The notes beneath the pieces are model-generated. The model worked only from the letters and a program-made list of their open reading frames with translations. It searched no databases and was not told where the DNA came from. This document shows, one piece after another, positions 1 through 9,066 of a stretch of 64,000 nucleotides of DNA (the stretch's first letter is position 1; each line of letters starts with the position of its first letter). The DNA lies in contig NZ_JABTEX010000003.1 of NCBI RefSeq assembly GCF_015711645.1, forward strand, positions 744,001 through 808,000. Reading direction: 5' to 3'. The stretch is from Planomonospora sp. ID82291. Its GTDB lineage: Bacteria > Actinomycetota > Actinomycetes > Streptosporangiales > Streptosporangiaceae. The position numbers were made by a program, and so were the translations under genes.

Positions 1-548
1 GCCTCCGGGGCGATCCCGCCGTTGGCCTCGATCGCGTGCTCGATGAACTCCTTGGCGAGGATCCCGGTCTCCGTCGGCCAGATCTCCCACCAGACGGTTT
101 TCCGCGAGAAGATGTCGATGATGACGTACAGCAGATAGTACGTACCGCGCGAGGGGCCTTTCAGCTTCGTGATGTCCCACGACCACACCTGGTTCGGGCC
201 GTCGGCCTCCAGCTCGGGTTTCTTCTTGGCCGGGTGGACGGCCTGGGCCCGGCGCTCACCGGCCGTGCCGCGCATCCGCAGCAGCCGGTACATGGTGGCC
301 TGCGAGCACAGGTAGACGCCCTCGTCCAGCAGCATCGCCCACGCCTGGCCCGGAGACTTGTCGGCGAAGCGGGGCGAGTCCAGCACCGCCAGCACCTGCG
401 CCCGCTCGTCCTCGGACAGTTCGGCCGGATGGTGAAACGGGCGGCGCGGTCCCAGCCGGGGCGGGACGGGATTGCGGTGCCGGTGCAGCGTGGCCCGGGA
501 TCTCCCCAGGACCGCACATGCCCTGACCGTGCCGATCGTTTCCTCCAT
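1..548 (-). CDS. IS3-family transposase OrfB (DDE integrase), partial at window edge
   Basis: The minus-strand frame stays open from about 581 to base 1 and is truncated only because the window ends. It reads as an IS3 OrfB: an N-terminal helix-turn-helix-like region (MEETIGTVRACAVLGRSRAT from 548), then the start of the rve integrase core with the first catalytic aspartate in VWSWDITKLKG and the following YVIIDIFSRK strand. The second aspartate and the glutamate lie beyond the window. The frame overlaps the end of orfA in a different register. As in other IS3 elements, OrfB is therefore probably made as an OrfAB fusion by programmed frameshifting near 580. The ATG at 548 is only a convenient start. 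Confidence 0.75.
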   Translation of the reverse strand, partial: MEETIGTVRACAVLGRSRATLHRHRNPVPPRLGPRRPFHHPAELSEDERAQVLAVLDSPRFADKSPGQAWAMLLDEGVYLCSQATMYRLLRMRGTAGERRAQAVHPAKKKPELEADGPNQVWSWDITKLKGPSRGTYYLLYVIIDIFSRKTVWWEIWPTETGILAKEFIEHAIEANGGIAPE

Positions 549-577
549 CGCGGGGAAATGCTCGTCGAGGATCCGGT

Positions 578-1036
578 TCAGCTCTTGTCGGAGTCCGCGC
601 TGCTTGAGATGTCCTGCAGCAGCGCGAATGCTTTTCCCGCGATGTCCAGGGCGGTCCTGGTCTTCCCCAGCTCGCCGGCGAGTCTTTCATTGCGGGCTTC
701 GAGTTTGGCCGCGTCGGCCTTGAGCTTCTTGTTCTCGGCGCGCAGCCGGGCCATTTCCTCGGACTCGGCGCTGCGCGCGGGCTTTCCCGTCGAGGCGGCC
801 AGGGTGCCGCCTTCAGCCTGCTTGCGCCAGTGCTCGATGTGGGAGTGGTACAGCCGTTCCCTGCGCAGCAGGGCGCCGCGCTCGGGGCTGCCTTCGGGCA
901 GGGCGTCGAAGGCCGCCAGGATCCGCGCCTTGTAGGCCTTGGTGAAGGTGCGCCGCTTGGGCCGGCCCGGCTGCTGGGAGGTCACGCGACCATCCTGCCC
1001 GGTCATGGCGGTCTGGTCGGCGAGTGTCATCGTCAC
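578..1036 (-). CDS. IS3-family transposase OrfA (DNA-binding subunit)
   Basis: A 152-aa basic protein with a GTG start at 1036. The N-terminal part (RRTFTKAYKARILAAFDALP) is the IS3/IS911 helix-turn-helix that binds the terminal repeats. It is followed by a long charged coiled coil from about residue 90 (EEMARLRAENKKLKADAAKL) that acts as a leucine-zipper-like multimerisation segment. It ends in SSADSDKS with TGA at 580-578, overlapping the orfB frame, which is the normal geometry for translational frameshifting in this family. Length is slightly above the usual 90-130 aa. Function is transposition of the host IS. Confidence 0.75.
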   Translation of the reverse strand: MTMTLADQTAMTGQDGRVTSQQPGRPKRRTFTKAYKARILAAFDALPEGSPERGALLRRERLYHSHIEHWRKQAEGGTLAASTGKPARSAESEEMARLRAENKKLKADAAKLEARNERLAGELGKTRTALDIAGKAFALLQDISSSADSDKS

Positions 1037-1069
1037 TGTCGTGGTGGTCCTGTCTCGCCCTGCTTCATA

Positions 1070-2302
1070 TCAGAGGGAATCGTACGTCCCATGTCTCACA
1101 GCAGTCTGACAGAGAGGGGTCTGGATGAACGCGAGGATCTCGGGCCACCAGGTCTCGACCGTGCTCGCCAAGCGGTGGAGCTCGGACAGGCCGGAGGCCG
1201 CGCATCGGTCGTAGAAGCGAAACAGCCGCTCGGCGATGACCGCGCGATCGGGGTGCGTGCGGGCCAGCGCGAGCAGGTCGAGCAGGTCTTCCTTGGCGTT
1301 CCACGCGGCCAGGATCGGCACACCGATCCGCTTCGGCAGCGCCATCAGGTCATCGACCATCGGATCAAGCTGCGAGCCGTGCATCCGGGCGGCCGAGCGG
1401 GTCAGCCGGTTGCGCAGCTCCCATTCCCGGTTGCCCTTGCGCCCGCGCCGGCCCCGCACCTGAACGGTGACGCGGCGGCGGACCTCGGTGACCGCGGCGT
1501 TGGCCAGCTGCACGATATGAAAGTGATCGATCACCAGCCTGGCCTGCGGTAACACCGCCCGGACCGCGGACTTGAAGATGGTGCACATGTCGATCGCGAC
1601 GAAGGCCACGCCATCGCGCCAGGCCTGGCTACGCTCGCCGAGCCAGCCGGTGACGGCGGCGCTGGTACGGCCTTCGACCTGGCCCAGCAGCCCTTGCCCG
1701 CCGGAGATGTCGACGAAGCCGACATGCCAGCGGTCCACGACGGTCTGCCAGGTGCCGGTGGTCTCCTCCCAGCTCCAGCGGGGCCGGCCACGGCGGATCT
1801 CGTCGATCCCCAGCACCGTGACGGGGGCAGGCTGATCGGGCAGGACGCGGGCGGCGTGCGCGGTGAACGCCGCCCAGGCCACCGGCCAGGACACGCCATG
1901 GTCGCGAGCCGACTGCACGATCGTCCTCCCTCCGTCGGCGACCGCCGCCCCGGTGGCCTGGCGTAATCGCGCCGTCAGCCGGGCCCGGGCCGGGACCTGG
2001 GCGACGTGCTCGGTGAACGTCCCTCGCGGGCAGGCCGACTCGTCGCAGTACCAGCGGCGTTTACGCCAGCGCAGGTCACAGCGGCGGCCCGCGACCGGCA
2101 GATCACGTGGGCGGGTGGTCACCCACTCCTTGACCCGGGCCGCCGGCGTCCCGCACTCGGGGCAGGCCCGGGCGGTCTCGTCGGCGGTGACCAGATGCAC
2201 GATCGGCCCCTGTCCGCACTCGTTCCCGTCCTGACCTGCTGTGATGACGTCGACGACGGCCAGGCCCTCCAGGCCCAGCAGCCGGGTCGTATCGTTGACC
2301 AT
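1070..2302 (-). pseudogene. ISL3-family transposase, C-terminus replaced by the IS3 insertion
   Basis: Start ATG at 2302 (MVNDTTRLLGLEGLAVVDV); 410 codons. Visible domains are an N-terminal zinc ribbon (CPECGTPA, later WYCDESACPRGTF), a helix-turn-helix region (DHGVSWPVAWAAF), then the DDE_Tnp_ISL3 core. The first catalytic aspartate is in VLGIDEIRRGR and the second in LVIDHFHIVQLA. Family members normally continue past a WWPEILAF segment with a TN.R.EG.NR motif carrying the catalytic glutamate. Here that position reads FIQTPLCQTAVRHG followed by TGA, which is sequence from the IS3 end. Losing the glutamate should make the enzyme inactive. Confidence 0.8.
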
Positions 2303-2436
2303 GCTCGCGGCTCTTCTGTTGTCGTTCTTGCCTAGACAACAGGAATGATCAAGGAGAGCCGCGGGCTCCCTCAAGAGGCGATCTCAGCCCCGAACGGCCC
2401 GGTGAGTGTTCAGACCCCGGCTAAGTTCGAAGAGCC
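1113..2436 (-). mobile_element. ISL3-family insertion sequence remnant
   Basis: The right boundary can be placed at 2436. There, reading the minus strand, the drmMI coding sequence ends and the terminal repeat GGCTCTTCGAACTTAGCCGG starts, a typical ISL3-type terminus. The left half of the element has been lost or displaced by the IS3 insertion near 1112. No second terminal repeat or 8-bp target duplication is therefore visible. The element is unlikely to be autonomous because its transposase lacks the C-terminal catalytic part. Confidence 0.65.
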
Positions 2437-5426
2437 GCTCTTCACCGCCCGGTGGATCGTCGCCCCCTCGGCCATGATCTGGTCCAGACCCACTTCCCGA
2501 GTGTCCCCCTGGGCCAGAGTGTTGGTGGCGATCAGCCCGGTCTGCCCCGTCGCGTTGAGCAGATCATGAGCACGAAGCACGAAGTACGCGACCAGGTCAG
2601 CGCTCCCCCGCGTGCCACGGCCGATCGCCTCCACCAGATATTCTCGGTAGGCCACGCCCAGTGACCCCGTGAGCTTCTGGCCGCCGAGGAACGGCGGATT
2701 ACCGATGACGGCGTCGAAGCCGGGACCACCCGGTCGGGGCCGGACCAGAGTGTCGCCCGATTCTTTGGAACCTCCACCGGCCCGCTCCGCGAAGACCTCG
2801 GGAAAGATCAGCGGCCAGTGGATCGGCCGACGGTCGAGGGAGCCGTCGGCCTGATCGAGGGCCAGCCACCTGCGGAGCTGGATGCGGGCCTTCACCTCCG
2901 CCCCCTCCGCCCTCCTGCTCACCGCGTCGGCAAACTCGGCGGCCTTGATCGAGGCGACATCGGCACTCACCTTCCATCCTTCGGCCGTCGAACCGTACCG
3001 GCCGCGACCGCCGTCGACATCCAGGTCGGGGGCGGTGACGTCGTAGATCTCCCGCGCCAGCGCGCCGCCCACGGCGAGGTCGGCGAAGAGCCGGAGCTGC
3101 GCCGAGGCCACCTCCGCGTCGGCGAGCCGCGACCGCTTCCTAGCCAGTGCGCCCAGCGGATCGTCGCCCAGCTCGATCTCGGCGATCTCCCGGCGGCTCT
3201 CGGCCAGTTCCGCGACCTTGACGCGCACTCCGGCCGTCCAATCGAAGATGGCCTCGTGGACCTTCCTGCCCCGCGCCGGATCCATGTGCATGTATTCGAG
3301 CTGCTCCAGCGAGGTGATGCCGAGCAGCGCGTCCCCCACCACCAGCCGGTCATCCACGAACGTGAAGGGAAGCTTCAGGTCCCGGTGCATGGAAACGAGC
3401 CAGAGGGAGAGCTTGGCCATCTCCACGGCCATCGGGTTGATGTCCGCGCCGTACAGGCAGTGTTCGATGATCTGCCGCCGGGCCCCGACCACCACCGGAT
3501 CGGCGTCGGCGTCAGTCGCGTGGTCTCCGGCCCGCGCACGGTATTTGAGAGCATCTTCGTCCTCCTCCCGGACCCAGGCGTCGACCAGCGCGTCGCCCAG
3601 GTAGCGGGCCGCCGCGACCAGGAACGCCGCCGAGCCCATCGCGATGTCGGCGACCTTTAGACCCAGGATCTCCTGCGACGACTTCGGCTTCCACTGCGAG
3701 CGGTCGGCCGTCTGCAGCGGGCCGACGTGGTAGAGCAGCGGCTCCAGCGCGCCCTCGACAACCTTTTCGGCGAGGTCACGCGGCGTGTAGTGGGTTCCGG
3801 TGTTCTTCCGCAGCGGCGACTCGGTGACGTACAGCGCCCCAGGCAGGATGACCACGGGCAGGCCTTGCAGATCCTCGCGGATCACTCCGAAGAACGGCAG
3901 CAGACGTCGGGCCAGGTCGGCGTCGCCGCCGGTGACGGCGAGCAGGCGGCGGGTCGCCTCCAGCGTGGCGGCCTCGTCCATCGGGGCGAGTCGCTTGCGC
4001 AGCGCGGCGACCGAGCCGATACCGGAGTCCTTGTACTTCTCGGCGAGCGCAGCGGCGAGGTCGCCCCCGGCCCCGGCGAGCCTCTCCAGCGCGGTGAGCT
4101 CGACCTCCTCCTCCTTGCCGGCCTTGCCGACCAGTCCCACCACGGTGTCGGCGGCGCGGAAGCCCTCGTAGGAGAGCAGGCCCTCGTAGAGCCGATCTGC
4201 TCGACGTCGAGGGAGCGGAAGCTGAGCGTGCGGCGCTCGCGGTTCTTACCCGTGCCGACCGTGACGTACTGCACGGCGCGGAGCATGTGCAGCACGGTCC
4301 GGTCGTCGATGGTGAGCGGCATCCACGAGTGGGCATCCGGGTCGAACAGGGAGCCGTCGTGGGCGTGCATCGTCAGCCGGGGGTGCTCCACCCCGCGGTG
4401 CACCGCCCGGAAGAGGGCGAGCAGGCGGTTCCAGGCGGCGTGGCTGTGGGCCAGCTCCTCCTCGCTGCCTTCCAGCGCGCGCTGCTCCAGCTCCGCGCAG
4501 AGCCGACCGGCCGAGTAGGCGGCGGCGTAGACCGCGTTGTCGGAGGGGAGCAGCTTGCGTTCCTCGGCGAAGAGCAGGAAGACGATCCGCATCATGACGG
4601 AGACCGCACCGCGGTAGACGTCGTGCGCGCTCACCTCACCGGGTACGCCGGCCCGGCCGAAGGCGGCGACCAGCAGCTCGACGGCCTGGCGGACCTGCAC
4701 GCCAAGGGCCTCGGTGATGTCCTCCTGGCTGTCCAGGCTGGCCGCCAGCAGGGCGGGCAGCCGTACGGCCTCGGGGACGGAGAAGAAGCGGTCGCGGTTG
4801 AGCAGGGAGACGAAGGCGCGCACCACGTCGCGCTCGGCCGCCTCCGGCCAGGAGACGGCGTCGAAGGTGGCCGTGGTGGTGGTCTTGCCGCGGGGCGCCC
4901 AGACCAGGGTCCACCAGCGGCCGTCGGTGACCAGGCCCAGTTCGACGCCGTGGTGGCGGCAGAGGTGGGCGACCCGGTCGGCGGGGGTGGCCGCCCACGT
5001 GGAGGTCTTCATCCGGGCCGTCGGCCGGCCGCTGCTGATCATGCCGATGAGCCGGGCGGTGGCGGGCGCGGCGGCCTCGCCGGGAACGGCCAGCGCGAAG
5101 GACGGCACGAGCGTCGTCTCGTGCTCGGGCACGTCGACCCTGAGGGCGTCGAGCCCGCCGTCGAGACCGCCGAAGTGCACGGCGTCGCCCCAGCGCAGGA
5201 GGGTGCGCAGGCAGTACTCGATCCAGGCGCGGCGGTCCCCCGGCCTGTAACCGCCGCCCTTCTGCCAGGCCGCGTGGGCGAGGCGGAGCCGTTCGCGCTC
5301 CTGCTTGTCCAGCCCGTCGAGGGCCTTCCAGGTGGAGCGGAGCACCGGCAGGCTGAGGAACGGGCCGGAGACCTCGACCAGGCTCAGCCAGTCGCGGTGG
5401 TTGACGTCGCGGGTGAACGTCTTCAT
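2437..5426 (-). pseudogene. drmMI: DISARM class 1-like adenine-specific DNA methylase, frameshifted and IS-truncated (drmMI-like)
   Basis: Start ATG at 5426 overlaps the TGA of the upstream helicase gene (ATGA). The N-terminal ~410 codons (MKTFTRDVNHRDWLSLVEV) run to about 4193. There a single base is missing, and translation continues in the next frame as LYEGLLSYEGFRAADTVVG. The second part holds the N6-adenine methylase core: GTHYTPRDLAEKVVEGALEP, the SAM-binding motif VADIAMGSAAFLVAAARYL, ADINPMAVEMAKLSLWL, and the catalytic motif IV in FDAVIGNPPFLGG. At AVKS (about 2440) the gene runs into the ISL3 terminus, so the C-terminal target-recognition part is gone. Pairing with a DrmD-like helicase favours DISARM over BREX PglX or a type IIG enzyme. 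It should be inactive. Confidence 0.75.
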
Positions 5427-8400
5427 CGGGTCGCCTCCCGCTTCGGCACGACGAAAACCACGGCCACCGGGAACCGGTGCGCCTGCGGATCGCGGTAACG
5501 CGCTTCGATGACTTCGATCTCGCGATCACGTTCCTCTTTCAGACGGGACAAGCGGCTCTCCCAGGATCTGCGGTCTCTGCGGTACTGTTCGAGCTCTTCC
5601 CCGACCTTGGTCAGCTCGATACGGCTGAACAGCGCGTCGGCCCCGTCGCCCTCGGCGAGCTTGGCGCGGAGAGTGGTCTCGAACCGGTCGAGATTCTCGA
5701 TGATGCGCTTCTTCTCGGCTTCCTTGCGCTGGACCAGCTTGCGGGCGAGCTGGTCGCGCTTCTGGTCCTTGCCGTCGATGCGCCAGTCGATCGACTGCTT
5801 GACCGCGTCGCTCACCCCCGGCCAGGCGGCTGCGAGGCGCTGCCGTACCGGGGCGGAGGCAGGGGTGCCCTCGGTGAGGCCGCGGCCGAGGATGCCGCCG
5901 AGCTGGCCGAGGTTCTCCAGCCGCCGGAACCGCCCGTTCTCCGGCACCCAGCCGCCGGCGTACAAGACCTCCTCGTGCAGCCGGACGCCGTCGCCGCCGA
6001 CCAGGACGTAGCGGAAGAACGCGCCGACCAGGGTGGTCTCCAGGGCCGGGTCGTCGCTGACCACGGCGGTGACCCGGTGCAGGCCGATCTCGCTGTTGGA
6101 GACGGCGGCGCGCAGCAGCCGGGTGGACATGGCGACGAGCGGGTGGCCCAAGTGGGCGAGGACCACGTCGTCGCGGACGCGGCCCTCCGGGTCGAGCCGG
6201 GCGGCCGGGTCGAACGTCACCGGGCGCTGGCGCGGCGGCTTGCCGTCCTTGGTGAGCTTCTCCAGCAGTCCCGCGCCGGCGCGCTCCCACGAGCCGGTGA
6301 GCGGCGGCACGCTGTACAGGCCCTCGGCGAGGTGCTTCTCGTCGAGGTGCGGCGTGAGCGGCTGCTGGCGGGCGAGCTCCAGCGCGGTGTCGACGACCCG
6401 CTTGACGTTGGCCGGGGTGATGCCGAGCTCCGCGACGGTGTCGTCGAGGTTGGCGCGGAGCCTGCGGACCTGCTCTCCGACCTCGGTCTCGGCCGGAACG
6501 GTCTCCCTCCCGCCGGCGTGCTCGACGTCGTAGTCGGCGATGTCGCCGAGCATGCGCCCCTGCACGGCCCTGACAATGACGGCGTTGACCGAGCCGAGGT
6601 CCTCCTCCATCCGCGCGACCTTGGTCGCCACCCGGGAGAGGAACTCCAGGTCGGCCTCGTAGGAGTCGACCCGCTTGTCCCAGCCGGCGCCGACGAAGTG
6701 GCGGATGTCCGGGGTGTGCTTCTGGCCCCACCGGTCGATCCGGCCGATGCGCTGCTCCAGCTTGTTGGGGTTGAACGGGATGTCGTAGTTGATCAGGCGG
6801 TGGCAGTGGTTCTGCAGATCGATGCCCTCGCTGGCGGCGTCGGTGGCCAGCAGGATGCGGACCGGGTGCTCGCCGGGGTCCTGCTGGAAGGCGACGCGGA
6901 GCCGTTCCCGCTCGTCGGCGGCGATCCCGCCGTGCAGGATCTCCAGCCGCTCACCGGCCAGGTCCTCCTGGAGGAGCAGGTTCTCCAGCCACTTCTGGGT
7001 GTCGCGGTACTCGGTGAAGACCACGACCCGCTCGTCGGTCCAGTGCTCACCGGGGCGGCAGACGCCCTTGAGGTACGTGATCAGCTCGCGGGCCTTGGCG
7101 TCGGGCGCGGCCTCGTAGTCGCGCGCCCAGGCGCGCATCCGCTTGAGCAGGGTGATCTCGTCCTGGGTGGCGGCGCCCTGGAGCGGTCCGGCCAGGCCGA
7201 TCGCGTCGTCCTCGGCCTCGGCGAGCGGCTCGTCGTCGAGGGTGCCGCTCTCCTCCCAGAACTCGTCCATCCAGTCCTCGCCCTCGTCGTCGGCGGGCGA
7301 GACGGCCGGGGCGGTCTGGGCGGCGGCCCCGGAGCCGCCGACCGTGTCGAGGTAGACGTCGAGGGTGCGGCCGAAGGCCGAAGGGCTGGAGAACAGGCGC
7401 TTCTTCAGCAGCAGCGTGACCAGGTCGGCTGCCTTGCGTCCCTTGACGCTCTTGTTGAGCCGGGCCCGGCGGACCTTCGCGAACTCCTTGAGCAGGTCGT
7501 GGATCTCGCGCTCGTCGGCGGGGTAGACGACCGGGATCGCACCGGTCGTGCGGTCGAGGAACTTCTTCGTCCCGTCGGGGTTGACGATGTGCCGCTTGAG
7601 GCGGCGGATCACGGTCTCCTTGACGGCGGCCGGGTCGGGGTCGACGCCGCGGGCGAAACGCTGGTCGTCGAGGATCTCCAGCAGCGCGGTGAAGCTCGCC
7701 TGGTAGCCGTTGTGCGGGGTCGCCGAGAGAAAGAGCCGGTGGGTGAAGTGCGGGGCCAGGCGGCGGATGAGCTTGGTCTGCTGGGAGTCGACGGCGTAGA
7801 CCTGCTTGGGCGCGGCGGGGGCGGCGTGGTGGGCCTCGTCGAGGATGAGCAGGTCGAAGCGGCGCTCCGGGCTCCTCGGGTCGAGCACCTCGTCCAGCAG
7901 CCGCTGGGCCTTGACCCCGCGCAGCCACGGCAGGCTGACGATGGTGAGGGGATGGACCTCGAAGGGGTTGGCGGCGCTGCCGTGCGTGCGGCGGACGATC
8001 GCGCAGCGCTCGGTGTCGACGATCGTGAAGTCCAGGCCGAACTTCTCGGCCATCTCGTCCCGCCACTTGAGCGTGAGACCGGCCGGGCAGACGATCATGA
8101 TCCGGCGGGCGCGGTGCCGGAGCAGGAGCTCCTGGGCGACGAGCCCCGCCTCGATGGTCTTGCCGAGGCCGACGTCGTCGGCGAGGAGCAGGTTGACCCG
8201 GGGCGCGTCGAGCGCCCTGGCCACCGGTTCGAGCTGGTAGTCCTCGACCGCCACACCCGACCGGAAGGGCGCCTGCAGGGTCTTGACGTCGGCGCTGGTC
8301 ACCGCCGACCAGCGGATGGCGTCGAGGAAGGCGGTCAGCCGCTCCGGCGAGTCGAAGCCGTCGGGGTGACGTCGGGCAGCGAGCCGCTCGGCAGGACGCG

Positions 8401-8583
8401 CCGGCCGGGCTCGATCTCCCAGATGACGTCGAGGGTCTCGCCGTACCGGCCGTCCTCGACGCTCTGCAGGGTCACCAGCGTGCTGGTCTCGCCGGGATCG
8501 ACGTTGCTGACCACCCAGCGCTGTCCCCGGATCGCCACCAGGTCACCGTCGTCCGGGAGTCTCTCCGCCGTCGCACTCGTCAC
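5423..8583 (-). pseudogene. drmD: DISARM SNF2-like helicase DrmD, with one frameshift near the N-terminus
   Basis: Two frames join into one protein of about 1,050 aa, the normal DrmD size. Codons from ATG 8583 (MTSATAERLPDDGDLVAIRG) give the small N-terminal beta-rich domain. At the G4 run 8363-8366 the frame shifts, and the other frame continues as PDGFDSPERLTAFLDAIRW into YQLEPVARALDAPRV. The SF2 core is complete: Walker A in DDVGLGKTIEAG, Walker B LLILDEAHHA, motif III LFLSATPHNGY, and the C-terminal helicase lobe ATDAASEGIDLQNH with QRIGRIDRWGQ. DrmD is the signature gene of class 1 DISARM, which restricts incoming phage DNA. A long charged coiled coil ends the protein. The shift is one lost C on the coding strand, either a mutation or an assembly error. 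Translation could restart at GTG 8302 and give a 959-aa helicase. Confidence 0.75.
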
Positions 8584-9066
8584 TGACCACTCCTCGCCAA
8601 CCGCTTCTCACCGGCGCACGTTACCGACCGCAGCCCCATCATCACAGAATAGGGAACCCCGCAAGGTCGGACGAACACCCATAAAGTGCATAAAGCCGAC
8701 TGCAACCAGAGAGCTCACCCTGGAAGCGTGGACGGGACTTTACGCCTCTTCTCTGGTCAATGTCTACAGGCACAAAGTCTCTTGTGTCCTCGATTCACAT
8801 CTGATACATCTCTCTTATGCATCCAGATCTGCCGTTCTCCCACTAGCACCGGCACGAGACCGCCGAACCGCCGGAACGGCCTCCTCTATCGGTCCCCGGA
8901 GAAAGCATGACCGGTCCGCTGCAGCAGGTGAGCGGCGATCGATCTCATTACGGGAACGGTCCACCGCTCCTCCGCGACGCCATCCCCGACACTGTGCCCG
9001 CAACGGACCGGCGTTCCGCCTTCGGTGGGCTTCATCCGCTCCCGACACCCCGACAACGGAGGACGC
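8584..9066. other. Intergenic spacer between drmD and the HelD-like helicase
   Basis: 483 bases with no plausible gene. Base composition between about 8640 and 8830 is clearly lower in G+C than the flanking genes, and codon bias is absent in all six frames. It must hold the divergent promoters of drmD and the helicase. On the plus strand TTGTGT (8782) lies 16-17 bases before an ATACAT-like hexamer, which is a weak candidate promoter. The AT-rich character fits horizontally acquired or non-coding DNA. Confidence 0.6.

Larger units (their letters stand above)
1..1112 (-). mobile_element. IS3-family insertion sequence, cut by the left window edge
   Basis: Two overlapping transposase frames (orfA then orfB on the minus strand) define an IS3-family element. 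Its orfA-side end lies near 1105-1120, where the coding sequence of the neighbouring ISL3-type transposase suddenly stops matching its family. Reading minus-strand outward from the ISL3 gene, a TG-starting sequence (TGTCAGACTGCTGTGAGAC) begins there and is the likely terminal inverted repeat. I cannot see the other end, so neither the repeat nor the target duplication can be confirmed. It appears to have inserted into the ISL3 element, so it is the younger insertion. Confidence 0.7.

Noticed and set aside
4180..4205. Programmed frameshift in drmMI
   Set aside because: There is no slippery heptamer or downstream structure, and the gene is truncated anyway; a plain mutation or sequence error is simpler.
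2437..8583. BREX (PglX) or a type I restriction unit
   Set aside because: No PglZ, BrxC/PglY or HsdS/HsdR is present, and a SNF2 helicase immediately upstream of the methylase fits class 1 DISARM better.
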